A program made the position numbers and the translations under genes. From the NCBI GenBank assembly GCA_030159075.1, contig BROG01000252.1:802501-866500 (forward strand): DNA of 64,000 nucleotides, given 5' to 3'. The stretch comes from Atrina japonica (lineage: Eukaryota; Mollusca; Bivalvia; Pterioida; Pinnidae). This document shows, in pieces, positions 12,180-25,637 of this stretch (position 1 is the first letter of the stretch; each line of letters begins with the position of its first letter). The notes under the pieces are model-generated. The model was not told where the DNA came from, searched no databases, and saw nothing but the letters and a program-made list of their open reading frames with translations.

Positions 12180-12645
12180 TTAGCTCACCAAGATGAAAGT
12201 CCAGAGAACTACTGTACTGCCTAACCCCTTGTGTCATCATTGTCTTTGGCATCTGTAGTCAAAACTTTACATCTGGTCTATATTTTATTTTTAATCGCAA
12301 TGGATAGGGCTTTGATATTTCACTTATAGATTTCTTATGACCAGAGCTTTCATTTAGTACCTTGACTTTTGACCTAGTGACCTTGGACTTTGACTTACTT
12401 TGCAAAAACTTTGCTATAGCTTTTAAATTTTAAACCATTCACATACATTTATGACCAAAGCTTTCATTTGGTACCTTGACTTTTATCCGAGTGTTGTTGA
12501 CCTCGGACTTTGACTTGAGCTGAAGAAATCAAAATAGTTACAGTACCTTGACCTTAAAACCTGACAGCTGTGTGTCAAATACCTATTTTGAAAATTTACA
12601 CCCATTTCCGGTGAGCTTTGTTGTCTTCTGACCTTTCTCTTGTTT
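12180..12645 (+). repeat. Dispersed repeat family, second copy
   Basis: Starts TAGCTCACCAAGATGAAAGT and ends GGTGAGCTTTGTTGTCTTCT. It has the same internal order as 9205-9595. It lies 1.2 kb downstream of the gene 1 stop codon. Confidence 0.75.
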
Positions 12646-12649
12646 AAAT

Positions 12650-14030
12650 ATACAAAATGCAGTCTGAATATCCGGGGCCCACAGAGTATCTTTACCTGTA
12701 AAGTCCTCTATAGAAACAATTGTAGCTGTCTAGAGTCTATTATACTCACAAAATCGTATTTTCCTGCAAATGAAAATATTGTTGAGTTGTCTAGATATCT
12801 GATGACTAGTGTGACCTTGAGTTAAAAGAGGGAGATGTTGAGTTGTTAAGATATGTGAAGTTTTTGCATATTACTTTATGAAACTCTTAATCTCCCCTCA
12901 CATTGATTCATCATGTTTACTCCTGGTCCTGGGATTACAGAGTGATCATACACTTTAGCAGAAATTGAATTTCGTTGTTAAAAATTTTTGTACTAAAATA
13001 ACTTGTTTTACGTGATTCTTACTACAAAATTTGAGTTTAAAATGGTGAAAATTTTTAAAAATTCATTTAGGATCCAAATTTGACTTTTTAAGTCAACAAT
13101 CTTTGTGTGATCCTGGGTCCTGAACAATGAGCAATTAAACTTTCTGATTAACAATATAAAGTAACTTTAAAACTGTTGTCATGTTAACTGACAAAATTTT
13201 GATTCACCTGTCAGCATTCTCTTCTACAGACATCTGTCCTTGTCCTTTTAAACAATTTTCTTTTTTTTTTTTTTTTTTTTGTGTTTGGGAATTATTTACC
13301 GTAGATTATAGTATTCTTTATGTATTTGATTTGACTCAGTAATGTTGTCTGTCTCTTCACAATTCCCTCCATGACCTTTGAATGTTCCTACATTTTGATG
13401 ATTTATTTTTGAGTGACTTAGCCTGAAAACTATTGCAAATTATAACATCACAATAAATGTTTTTAGATTGTAAGATCATTGTTAGACTGTTCCTACTTCA
13501 TTCCTGTGTTACATGTGCTAAAATCCTTTAGGATATTGTGTTCTTGTTCCACATCATTCCACTGACATATTTGGGTTCCATATCAGTCTGGTGACCTATT
13601 TAATTGGGTTCCACCTCATTCCAGTGACCTACCGTATTTGAGTTCCTTGTTGTGTCATCTCATTAAATAATTGGGCTTATTTCCGTCAAATTGGATATTT
13701 GTAAATTCATGACCCAATTCCCTTCCCTTGGACTTAAGAGCTTTGGTTTTTTTTTAAATAAATTTTTCAGTCTTTTTAAATCTTCTTTACTCCCAGCATG
13801 TGGCCAACCATTTTAGTGCAGAGTTTAAATATATAAGTAGATTGCTACTTGAAGTGTAAAAACAGACCGTTGATCAGTGATTCTGGCTTTAGACAAGGAT
13901 ATATTGATCTTTAGTGCTAATACAATTAACATAGTGCATATACGTTAATTTTTCAGAAATGAGTTATGTACACATACTTTGTAGACAATATTTCTATCTT
14001 TAAGAGCAGGATTGTAATAAATAGTAAATT
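12650..14030. other. AT-rich intergenic sequence
   Basis: No coding evidence. A 22-base poly-T run is near 13260, and AATAAA at 13452 is a possible polyadenylation signal for gene 1, without further support. Confidence 0.4.
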
Positions 14031-14039
14031 GGTAACCAG

Positions 14040-14122
14040 TAAATAAAAACTGGCCACAACCATGTGACTAAAAAATTAATGACCAACATGAGCGTGATGT
14101 AAAACAATTGTCAAATTTAAAA
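14040..14122 (+). mobile_element. SINE 3' tail fragment
   Basis: AAAACTGGCCACAACCATGT, GACTAAAAAATTAATGACCA and GCGTGATGTAAAACA align with the SINE tail at 10262-10356. Confidence 0.55.
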
Positions 14123-14910
14123 AAAAAGGTAATCAGTAAAATAAAGGGGGATGTGTCAAAACCTGTAATAAACTTGTCTAAGAAGAACAAATAGTCAGCT
14201 AGACATGCTCTACGACAACATCATGTATATCTTTGTTCCACTGGGCCAAAAGTCACTAAATTTACACAATCCTGAAAGTCAACTTTTATTTGACTATTTT
14301 GACTATAGTTATTTGTACAAGTTTCCATTATGACTGACTAGTAAACACATTGTTAGATAAGTCCCGTAAAAAATATTTGGAAGGTTTATAATTTTGTTAT
14401 GAAAAATTCAAAGTTCCTTTCTTATAGCACTAAAGAAGAATGTTCTTTTGCAAGATGAATTTGGCATGTTTTTATCTTAAAATACTTAAAAATTAATTGA
14501 GCTTGAGAATTGAGTAAATTTAGTGAATTCTGGTTCAGGTGTGTATTTAGAAGTTTAATGTTTTTATTTAAAAAAATTTTTTTTAGTTTTTCCTGGTTAA
14601 TGTTTTCCAATTTTTTTTTTATGAAAAAAAATGCAAATGATAAGATTTTTGCCAATAATGTCTTCATTTTATACCCCACGTTTAAATAATGAAATTGTCA
14701 TATGTTGTTACAAGTGTAGTTTTATTGTGTAGATTTTAAGTGTATGTTATAATGGATTTAATATTGGAATCCTACGATTAATATTGTTTTATGTTCTCTA
14801 ATGGGGTAATATATTATCATGAATCTAGATTTTATACAATGTAGATGACATCACACATTACCATGAATCTAGATTTTATACAACGCAGATAACATCACAC
14901 ATTAACAATA

Positions 14911-15463
14911 CAGTAAAACTTGGATATAACGAACTAGGTTTGTATGAATTCATGCACATAACGAATCAATAAATATTCCCCGACTGCGCCTCTATTTATT
15001 CTTAGTTGAAAAACAATTTTACAACAGATTTTATATAACAAATTTTTGCTTATAACAAACCAATTTATATGTCCCTTGTCACCTTGCCGAACATCTTTTG
15101 TAGAAATATAACAAAGTGATCAATACCATTCAAACGAAAGTCACTTCTTAACTTTTTCCTAAGCAAAAATGTAATAAGTTGTCTAAAGCTCCATTAACAC
15201 AATCAAAGTTTTCTTGGTCAAAGTTTTTGACGCAAACTTTGACAAAGAAAACTGATCGTGTGAATGGGGCTAAAAAAAATTTTCGGTTTTCTTTTGACTT
15301 CCCAGAAAGTTCCCATTTAGCCTAAATTTAGAGTGAATTATTTCTATTTAAACAAATTTTGTTTTCACCCTTCAGCCCACTTCACTATTAATGTATACTA
15401 AATTGTCCTTATAACAACTGAACTGTAAGGTCCCTTGAAATTCGTTATAGGCGAGTTTTACTG
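14911..15463. mobile_element. pogo/Tigger-like MITE
   Basis: Terminal inverted repeats CAGTAAAACTTGGATATAAC (left) and, reversed, CAGTAAAACTCGCCTATAAC (right), flanked by TA on both sides. 553 bp, no transposase. Confidence 0.8.
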
Positions 15464-16371
15464 TATATCCATCATAGTAACCGTGTACTCTTATGTATTT
15501 GATGATGACTTGTACACCGGAGTATCTGAGGTGTCACTGAAGATTGCTTTGATAAAACTTAATTTCTTTCATTTTAGGAATTTATCCTCAAGCTGGCGAC
15601 TGAATTTATGCATTATTTTATTTCTATGTCTGAATAATACATTTGTACTAGTCTACTACTGTACAGCACTTTTATTTCACGACAGATAGAATTTCACGTA
15701 AATTTGCTAAGGGAGCTGTTCCTGAATAAAATAATTATTGAATATTAACAAAGTTTGTGCTTTTATGTCATTTTGTATAACAACATTCTACAAAAAGTTT
15801 ACTTTGAACAGCATTCTTCACTAATTGAAAAAAGAAATGGAAATAGATAAATATTCTTGACATTAAAATCATGCAATACGGGCCGCTTGAAACTTACGAG
15901 TTTAACGTTAGGATCTTTTGCATCTTAGGAATTATGAATTTATTTTTTCATTGTTAAGTCTGAAAAAAAGAGTGCGTGAAATTTTGTCGTTATGAAATAT
16001 AAGTGATATACATGTACAGTACATTAACGCACCGATATATAAATACCATGTTATTATGGAAACCTTCAGGGCACATTATTATTTTGTTCATATCATCAAA
16101 ATAAACATTTCAGGGATAATGGTGTTGTTTTATATTTGTTTTTCAAACTTGTCAATATTACATTACAAATGTATATTAAATGGTATACGTACATGTATGA
16201 GACCCATTACAGTATTGTTTGCTAGATAGGGAATTTTATTTTGGAGTGAAGTACAATATTCAATAATCTACGTACTTGCTTTAGAGTATATCCCAAAAAT
16301 TTATTAAATTTTACAATCTATTTTCTATTAATATCTCCGTATTTCTTTGCAGTCGATGAATGAAGCACCCA

Positions 16372-16633
16372 GGGGCCAGTTTCACTAAAGGTCATAACTT
16401 GGCCCGCAAATGTAGTACGTAACTCAAGTTACGATTTAATTCATGTGTACGTCATTTCGGTTTCACAGAAGGTCATAAACATAAGCTTACTCATTAATCT
16501 ACACCAAGTTACTTTAGAGCTGACATAGACTTAATCATAAGTTTTATTTATATGTAGGAAGAAAGATACGACCTTTAGTGAAACTTATTATAATTGTTAG
16601 TCTAGATTTATGTCTACATGTGAAACTCGCCCC
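16372..16633. mobile_element. Short TIR element, GGGGCCAGTTTCAC ends
   Basis: Left end GGGGCCAGTTTCACTAAAGG pairs with GTGAAACTCGCCCC at 16620-16633. Internal repeats of AGGTCATAA and ACCTTTAGTGAAAC suggest an older nested or palindromic structure. 262 bp, non-coding. Confidence 0.65.
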
Positions 16634-16677
16634 AGAGTTTTAAAAGACAGGATTTGTGATTTCTGGTTCATGTGCAC

Positions 16678-16768
16678 TTAACTCATCAATCCCTGAAAAA
16701 TAACAGACTCTTCTGTAAATCAATGACTTAGACCAGTCCAAATGTGTCTTTAGGGATAAATGAGTTAA
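16678..16768 (-). repeat. 90-bp dispersed repeat, reversed copy
   Basis: Ends resemble TTAACTCATC / GATGAGTTAA. The same block (TTTGGACTG, ATTTACATAATAGTCCATTG-like core) occurs forward at 25638-25722, 26337-26436 and 60497-60590. Confidence 0.6.
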
Positions 16769-17306
16769 TACAAAGATTAGTTGATTGTATGTACAATGAT
16801 GTACCAAAATTTTTGCAACTTTTTATTAGGTCACCTGATTATTGTCTTTAAGATGTCGTCCATCATTAACTTTTATACACTTTTGACTTCTTGAGAATTA
16901 TTGAGCAAACTTGGCAGGAAGTATCCCCATTTGAAGCCAAATAAAGTATGCGAAAGAAAAAGCATATGACCTATAGGGGCCCCAAAAGAACCAAGGATTT
17001 TTCATGAACCGTATATACTCGTGTATAAGTCGCACCCCCCCACTTTGCCCCCAAAATATTAGTCTGGAACACTGACCCTCAGATAAGTCGCACCCTTATC
17101 CAGTAGCTGTGCTGGCTGAAGAATTTTGGCTGCCAGAAATATCACCAACTCATCAAATTAGTAGTGAAGAGATTACTTTAAATTTTTTTATGCAATGTTT
17201 GTTCAAAATGAAATGAAATCTGTCCATAAAGGAGCCACTAGTTTTTCTCTATATAATTTAAAAAGGTCATTTCCTATTCCTTATAATTAACCATTAATGT
17301 TTTTTA

Positions 17307-18324
17307 CCTCACCTGAACCAAAGGTTAGCCCTGATTGGTTCAAGGGTGGATCCAGGTAGAGCAAAAGAGGCCCGGGGGTATCCCTCTTTAAAATCTCCTC
17401 CTCTAGAGAATTTTCCACATTTTTTATTTCTTCTCCAAAATCGCTGAAGGGATTTTGATGGAACTTTACAGGCAGTAAGTACTTAAGCTCCTCTACCAAG
17501 TTTGTTCATTTTGGCCTGATCAGCCCAGGGGTGTAGCAAAAGAGGCCCTAGGGGTACCCCTCTTTAAAAATCTCCTCCGGAACAGCTGCATGAATTGAAA
17601 AAACTACCTGTATCTGAGTAATCTGCATAGATGTATGATTCAAGTTTGTTAATTTTGTTGAAATCGGAAAATAAATTTATGACGCGTTTTTGACATCTTT
17701 TTAGAAATTGTAATTTTGTATGATTTCTTTGGTTTTCTCGCGTACTATTCATTATGATGCATTTATTTCATGTTTTACCTGGGTTTGGTAGATGAATGCT
17801 TTCCTGAAAGAATTTTGCTGAAATTTAATTTATGAATTTTTTATGTATTTTTTAAGACTGCAAAAATGAGGGTGGGGGTAATTTTCCACATTTTTGACTT
17901 CTTCTCCAAAACCACTGAAGGGGTTTTGATGAAACTTTATAGGAAGTAAGTACTCAAGGACCTCTACCAAGTTTGTTAATTTCGGCCAGATCAGCCCAGG
18001 GGTGGATCCAGTGTGGGGCAAAAGAGGCCCCAGAGGGGTACCCCTCTTTTAAAATCTTCCCCAGAACTGCTGCATGGATTGAAAAAATAATTGCATCTGA
18101 GTGATTTTTATGGATGCATGATTCAATTTCCTGTTTTTGGAATAAATTGGAAAACTAAGTTTTAACATGTTTTTGACATCATTCCCAGCTTTGTCATTTT
18201 CATTCATTTTTAAGTCTCCTCCACTCTTAAGGAGTGTTAAAATAATTTGTAAATTTGAGAATCCCATATTTGAAAGATACCAACTCAGTTAAGGTGAGCA
18301 ATGTGGCCCATGGGCCTCTTGTTT
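17307..18324 (+). mobile_element. Dispersed repeat, second copy of the 7533-8040 family
   Basis: Starts ACCTCACCTGAACCAAAGGT and ends GGTGAGCAATGTGGCCCATG then GGCCTCTTG. Longer than the first copy because the CCTCTTTAAAATCT/CTTCTCCAAAACC module is repeated inside. Confidence 0.75.
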
Positions 18325-18539
18325 AACTGTTGGAATAATTCATCAGTGAAAAAATAACCCAACATGACAAACTCAAGAGGTTTCCGTGTAACATTTTCGA
18401 CAGGTGTAGGATGCCGACTCCTTCTAGACACATTGCACCATCCCATTTGGGTTTACAATTTTGTTTAGCCCACCATCAACAGATTGGCCATTCAAATCAC
18501 CTTGCGTCCATGGTCCGTCATCAGTTGTCCATCCTTAAA

Positions 18540-19475
18540 CAATTCTTGTTATCGCTGTTTCTCAGAAAGTACAGAAAGGATCGTTATGAAATTTGATATA
18601 TAGGTTTTTCTTGAGGTCTAGTTGTGCAGTGTACATTTTCAGGAGGGTCAGATCACCATATGGCTGCCAGATGGCCATCTTGGATTTTGAGTTAATTAAA
18701 GTTTGTTGCCATTATTTCCCAGAAAATACTGAAGGATCTTTATGAAATTTGACATATAGATTCTCCTTGAGGTCTAGTTGTGCAGTGTACATTTTCAGGA
18801 GGGTCGGATGACAAAATGACTGCCAGGTGGCCATTTTGGATTTTGAGATTTAATGTTTGTTATTGCTATTTCTCAGAAAGTACTGAAGGGATCTTTAAGA
18901 AATTTGACATATAGGTTCTCCTTCAGTTCTATTTGTGCAGTGTACATTTTCAGGAGGGTCGGATCACAAAATGGCTTTGGATTTTGACAATTTAAGTTTG
19001 TTGCAGTTATTTCCCAGAAAGTACTGAAGGGATCTTTAAGAAATTTAACATATAGGTTCTCCTTGAGGTCTAGTTGTGCAGTGTACATTTTCAGGAGGGT
19101 TGGATCACAAAATGACTGCCAGGTGGCCATTTTGGATTTTGACATTTAAAGTTTGTTATTGCTATTTCCCAGAAAGTACTGAAGGGATCTTTAAGAAATC
19201 TGTTACATAGGTTCTCCATGAGTTCTAGTTGTGCATTGTAATTTTTCAGGAGGGTCTGATCACAAAATGTCTGCCAGGCAGCCATCTTGTATTTTGACAA
19301 TTAAAGTTTGTTATAGCTATTTCTCAGAAAGTACTGAAGGGATCTTTATGAAATTTTACCTATAGGTTCTCCTCGAGTTCTAGTTGTGCAGTGTATATTT
19401 TCAGGAGGGTCGGATCACAAAATGTCTGCTAGGTGGCCATCTTGGACTTTGACAATTAAAGTTTGTTATGTATTT
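18540..19475. repeat. Tandem array, about 155-bp unit, six copies
   Basis: The landmark ACATTTTCAGGAGGGTC recurs near 18633, 18793, 18952, 19088, 19240 and 19398. Units also share CAGAAAGTACTGAAGGGATC and TGCCAGGTGGCCATTTTGGA. Open frames across it are repeat artefacts. Confidence 0.85.
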
Positions 19476-19479
19476 CTTG

Positions 19480-20310
19480 AATACCATTCACATGTCTACC
19501 CCTAAGTCATATATATATTCTTGTTTGTTATGGGTAGACACATTCATTGGTGTATGATGGGGTCATTTATATTTTTTCTAAAAAAACATTCACAGCCCCA
19601 TCCCTTAAATCATATATTTTATTTATAGTTGGGGAACACATTCAATGGTGTATGGGAGGCCCTGCCCCACCTTCTGAAATATTTATTTTACTTATAACTT
19701 AAAAACTGTTCAAAGCCCCACCCTTAAACCATATATATTTTGGATTGTTATTGGGAGACACATTTAGTGGTGCATATGCGGGTCCTGACCCACCCCCTGG
19801 GATTTATATTTTTGCTTATAACTAAAAAACCGTTCACAGCCCACCCTTAAACCATATATATCATTGATCATTATTGGGAACCACTTCAGTGGTGTTAGGG
19901 GGGGGGTCCTGCCCAACCCTCTGAAATATATATTTTTATTCATAACTTAAAAAACGTTCATAGCCCACCCTTAAACCATATATATTTTGGATTGTTATGG
20001 GAAAACACATTTAGTGGTATATATGCGGGTCCCGCCCCACCCACTGGAATTCATATTTTTATTCTTGTGTCTTAAAAACTGTTTACAGCCCCACCCTTAA
20101 ACCATATATATTATTGTTATGGGGAGACACATTTAGTTGTGCATATTGGGGTCCTGCCCCATCCCTGAAATTTATTTTCTGCCCCACCCCCAAAATATAC
20201 ATTTTTACTTATAACTTAAAACCATTCACAGCCCCACCCTTAAACCATATATATTATTGATTATTATGGGAAAACATTTAGTAGTGTACCCCCACATGCC
20301 CCAGCCCCTC
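19480..20310. repeat. Tandem array, about 110-120-bp unit
   Basis: Seven or so units with CAGCCCCACCCTTAAACC, ATATATTTTGGATTGTTATG and GGTCCTGCCCCACCC. It abuts the 155-bp array, so 18.5-20.3 kb is continuous tandem DNA. Confidence 0.85.
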
Positions 20311-20615
20311 AGGTTATGACCAGCATTTTCACTTTTAGAGGTTGACAGGTATGGTTAAGCTATCTTGGATTATAGCAGTTTATATTTGGTATTGTTATAA
20401 TCTTGTGATAAAGTACTTGACAGATATTTAGGTTTTAGTTCAAATTCATTGTTGATCCACAAAATAAGAGAAAAGAACAGTCTGTCATAGATCATTATTA
20501 CGGTATATATTGTATTTTTGTATTGGTATTCTTATGTTTCAAATATCCATTGGTATTTCTTCAATTTGACTTTGATAAACAAAGCAATTTTTTTATGTAA
20601 TAAAGCTCTAATATA

Positions 20616-20794
20616 CAGTGAAACGTGTATATAGGGGTCACCCAAGGGACCAGAAAATATTTACCTTTATGTGCAGGTGACCCTTATACACAGGTTCAAT
20701 TTCATTGAAGTATGCAGTCAAGGGACTTGAAAAAACTGGCCTTTATAAACAGGTAATCCTTATACAGAGGTGGCCGCTATAGCAGGTTTTACTG
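20616..20794. mobile_element. TA-flanked MITE (family M1)
   Basis: Ends CAGTGAAACGTGTATATAGG and, reversed, CAGTAAAACCTGCTATAGCG, with TA at 20614-20615 and 20795-20796. An inverted relative is at 29491-29669 and another member at 60280-60471. Confidence 0.8.
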
Positions 20795-21847
20795 TACCTG
20801 ATATAAATGTGTACCAACAAAAAAAAAATCAGAAACTACAAAAAAAATGGATTATTATTTATTTGGATTATTATTTATTTGAACAGGAACAATTAAAAAT
20901 GTTTATTTTTAGTTATCAGAAAAATTCACAAACACAATAATCAACTACTTTACCCCTAAGTACCTTACTGGTATGCTCATCTCTAATGCTTCACATCGGT
21001 GCATTACCTGGTTTGTAGGGGTGAAAGGAGTAATGAAGTAAAATCTCTGAATTCAAAGTAATGAAAGAGATACAACATAATGACTTCATTCTCCTGTGCT
21101 CTTCATACAATTGCTATAGCAGCGTGGCAATTATGGTTAGAATTGAACAGGATGCATATGGGCCCAGATGAAGCAAAATGACATTTTTTTACACAATTTT
21201 CCTACACTTATAGATGCAAAAGCACTGTATGAAATATTGATCAAAACAATTTAGAAAGTTACTGCCTTGAGATACATGTAAACATTTTCCAAAGCGAAGT
21301 CATATTTAAATGAAAAATTCTCAAATTAAGTTATCAATTATCTCCAAGAACAATTCAACCTTATTGACGGCAATTAAAGCAGACAGTTAAAACTTTATTT
21401 ATTTCATAATGATCAACAAACAAGTTATGTTAACTTATACTAATGTCTCTGGTTGACTTGTGGGGGTCCTTGCTGTGGGAGAAAACCCACATAATAATGG
21501 CAAATGACATGTGTTTACTTCCCAGGTCATGTTTATACATGTGACGGTTCACAAAAAGATGCTCATGTCACAAAATTTTCTTGATATTTCCTTATAAGGC
21601 TCTGGCTACAACTGGGACCATTGTGTCGCTGATAGTCACAAATGCTCTGTATAAGATCATGAACAAATTTTTAATCTATTATGAAGATTCTTAAAATCGA
21701 GGTACTGTTAACATGGAAATTTACTATATGCTAATTTACATTAAATATGCAATGGATATTTTTTCCTGTTAATTACTCCCTTGTACCAGCCTGCTTAGAA
21801 TTATCATTCAATGCAGTACTGCTCACAGCAAGTTGTTACATTGCTTA

Positions 21848-22520
21848 AACAAGAGGCCCAAGTCGCTCACCTGGCAAAATTGGTCAACATTGCAGAAGAC
21901 ATAGAAAATATGTAAAAGATGATAAAATGGCTAATAAACATAAAAAACAGTAGGCTCCTTGGACCTTGATAATCACCTGAGTAAAATGTATTTTATTGAC
22001 AGTACACTGAAAAGCAACCAAAAGCATGAAAAATTCATTGAAAAGGAGAATTAACATGCATAAGGGTAGACTTGCCTTGCAGACTTTTCATAGATCTTCA
22101 AGATAATGTGCAACAAAAGTCGGAAATATGCAAAATCCATTTAAAAGGGGAAATAACTTTCACAAGGATCACCCTCACTATTAATTTTTTTGTAGATCTT
22201 TGCATGGTGATTTTTGGATAATTGGGAAAAAACAGCCTAAAACATGAAAAAATCAACTCAACAGGGGAAATAACTCCCATATAGATCAACCTGACAATTT
22301 CATTCCTGTTGACTTTTTTTGAAGATCTTTGAGTGCTGAACATTTTTGCTTCTTTCACATTCTCTCTGTCTATTATGCTTTTCAAGATAATAGGACAAAA
22401 CTGTCAAAAACATGAAAATAATCCACTAAAAGGGGAAATAACTCCCATAAGGGTATACCTGACAATTTCAGCCATACTGACTTTTTTGTAGATCTTTGCA
22501 TGCTGAACATTTTTGCTTCT
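21848..22520. repeat. Reversed end of the GGCCCATGGGCC family plus tandem modules
   Basis: Begins AAACAAGAGGCCCAAGTCGC then TCACC; three or more units of AGGGGAAATAACTCCCATA and TTTGTAGATCTTTGCATG follow at about 120-bp spacing. Confidence 0.6.
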
Positions 22521-22962
22521 TTCACTTTTACTCTTCCTATTCTATTTTTCCATGTTTACAATATTAGGTTTATGTAAAGCACACAAAAATGTATACCGGT
22601 ACTTACAATGGCTGATGAATGATTCACATTTGAAACACAGAATTACTGCATAATACACAAAAATCAAAGCATGAATTATCAATTTTCATACCTGGTAATT
22701 CAGATATTTACAAAATTATGGACCAGAATCTTAAACAAAAATAGATTAAAGGATACGTGTACATGTATCAGGTGGATGCACTGCAAATTAGGTGATAGAA
22801 ATTTAGTACTTTCATAGATAATAGGTCATAATAACATGAAGCAGAAAAAATATATGCAAAAAGCAAATAAGATATTTCTACATGACTAGAAATGTCATCT
22901 GTATCAATACAATCTATAGAAAATGTACGTTAATGCAGGTTATACATATAATATGACTGGAA

Positions 22963-23098
22963 GTCTATAGGTATACATGGTATATGCCCAATATATTTTA
23001 CACTCACACTTGTATATATAGATATTAAAAATATAAAAAATATAAAGCTCTTTTACTTATATTTCAAAATTTACAGCCAAGTTTTATTTGTTCTTAAT
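22963..23098 (+). repeat. 136-bp direct duplication, copy 1
   Basis: CTATAGGTATACATGGTATA through CAGCCAAGTTTTATTTGTTC recurs with few differences at 23710-23857. Confidence 0.8.
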
Positions 23099-23709
23099 TT
23101 TCCACTGACAATACCAACAGTATGACAGTAGCTCACCAGATATTTTATATTGACAAGCTTGAGTAGTACATGTAAGCTTGAAAACTTGTATACACTAATC
23201 AATAGTAAAAAACAACAACAAAAGTCCATCACACAAACTCAAGTTTTAAGTGTGTACTCGTATTAAATGCTTGCTAAAGTTAACAAATGACTAAGCATGT
23301 AAAGTGTATACCAAAAGTATACACAACATTTCCCTTTATCATGGGAATATGGGTATGTACATGTAATTTCTCCATCTGTACGTAATGTCTCTATTCAAAG
23401 GGGAATAACTTTCGCTGGAAAAAAAATGGTTGTATATTTTCTATGGAATAATAATGACCACATATGTGAATATAAATAAACATTTAAATAGAAGGTGAAA
23501 ATAAAAAAGAATAGTTTGTTCACCGTAAGCACCAGGGCTTAACAATAAATCTAGCCAACAAAATGTAAACATTTGTACATAATTTCTCCCAGTACAATGT
23601 ATTGTATGAATTGAAAAAGTTAAAACTCGGGTAAACGTAAAGCGCTGAATAGGCGCTAACTTATGTTACCATAAGCAATACACCATGAACAAATACTAAC
23701 AATGCATAA

Positions 23710-23857
23710 TGCTAAGAATCTATAGGTATACATGATATATGCCCAATATATTTTACACTCACACTTGTGCATATAAATATTAAAAGTATAAAAAAAAAAT
23801 AAAGCTCTTTTACTTAAATTTCAAAAGTTACAGCCAAGTTTTATTTGTTCTTAATCA
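23710..23857 (+). repeat. 136-bp direct duplication, copy 2
   Basis: Differs from copy 1 mainly by an A-run expansion and scattered substitutions. 0.75 kb separates the two. Confidence 0.8.
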
Positions 23858-23927
23858 GTGAAACAAATCAGTACAAAGTACATATGTCCCTATAATATAT
23901 ATATATATATATATATCTATATTTACA

Positions 23928-24113
23928 CAGTGGAATCTTCTTATCTCAAAATTGAATGAATCCAATGAAATTCCGGTTATATCAAAGTTTACCAAACTTT
24001 CCTGATTTTGATAAATAAATATATCTTCATTAAAATTTTGGTTATCTCAAATTCTGGATATCTTGATGTAATAGGGGCGGTCCCATGAACTTGGAGACAA
24101 TTGGATTCCACTG
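23928..24113. mobile_element. Short TIR element, CAGTGGAATC ends
   Basis: CAGTGGAATCTTCTTATCTC at the left pairs with the reversed right end CAGTGGAATCCAATTGTCTC. Sequence features (GGTTATATCAAAG, GGATATCTTGA) mirror each other. No clear TA duplication. Confidence 0.7.
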
Positions 24114-25637
24114 CATATATATAAATGTGATTACATGTTCTCCAGGTCTTGCTAATGTATTACATGTGACATAAGTATTGATTTTCTTCTAGAAATAATG
24201 GCAATCTAGGTTGCTTTGTTCATTTTTCTATACATCACATAGGCTTACCAAAAACTAAAATACCAGTATTTCAAAGAAAGAAATTTTTAAAACAAATTTA
24301 TTTGAATTTTATTCCAGTTTAACAGACATTTCTGCTACCTGAAAAACGCATGTTTATGCCTCTTCCTTTATGACAAAATTTTCCTTACATTTATAATAAA
24401 TCATGATAATGCATTTTTAAAAAAGTTAATTTTTTAGGAAAATTTTGAGTTACCGCTCACATTGCATACATGAACACTGTATGCTCATCAACAGAAAATG
24501 GCATAATAAAAGTATAAAATATCATCAAACAACATCAACAAAACATTGCACAACAACCCATATTGGTATAACCGACATTCTGTAAACTGTCATATCAAAC
24601 TTTTCCCATTTCTACATGAAAAAAAAATTGAAAATATTTATTGCAGTACCATTATAAAATTCTAAAATTTTCAGGTGTATGACCACAAGGTTATATGTGA
24701 TAAAATATCCCATAATAATCAATGTTATACAATTGACAGGCCTTTATATAATGTCTTGAAGTTTGTCATTTGATCTTTGATTCACCAAAGTCAAATTTTT
24801 AAGGAGCAGACATAGATTCTTGCCTCACAATATTTCTACCACTTTGATGATCCTTGTGTACTGTGGAGATGTATAAAGTATGATATATGTAATACCTCAA
24901 CATCTTGACCCTTTGAGATTATTAGATCTAATTATCCTAAAATTGTACAATAAAAAGAAGAAACCCTTTATTAAACTGACTGAGTGTCATTTTCCATTCT
25001 AAAACTATTTACACATTAATTGGTAGAAATTTCCCTTGGAATGTCACACTCACATTCTCAGGGAATTATGTGGAGAAATTCACTGCACCAATAACAATGG
25101 CTGCTTTCAAATACAACTGAAAAATTGGTGTGGCAAAAAGTATCAGTACAGTAAACAGTATACACATCCACAATAAAAATGAACTTTCAAGAACTCTCAA
25201 GTAGGAATGTGTTTATGTTTGTTTGCTGTAATAGTGTTTAGAGCCACATTCAATGCTTTTTGGATACAATGACAAGCAATTTTTAATGGTAGTAGTAAAA
25301 ATGAGGTTACTTTGTATCTGAGAAAAAGATTAAACTGCCTTTGACCATTTAGTATTAAATGTCCTCACATTATCAGTAAGGTTCCAGTGGGCTCTACAAG
25401 TGGTCAGATATTTTAATCACACCCCACACTCTGCCAAACAACTAAAAGAAGACAAAAAATGTGTCATTTTTACAGATATCTACAAAAGTTGAACATAATT
25501 ATATCACAGACATAAAGGAGTGAATCACAAAATAATATTTGGAAACTTGAAGTATAAAGCAAATGTTTTTTCATATGTAACTGAAAATATGTCACGGAAT
25601 ATTATACATACTGTAGTGAAACCAAAATTAATATTTA
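24114..25637. other. AT-rich intergenic sequence
   Basis: No gene, RNA or clear element seen. Low-complexity A/T runs only. Confidence 0.4.
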
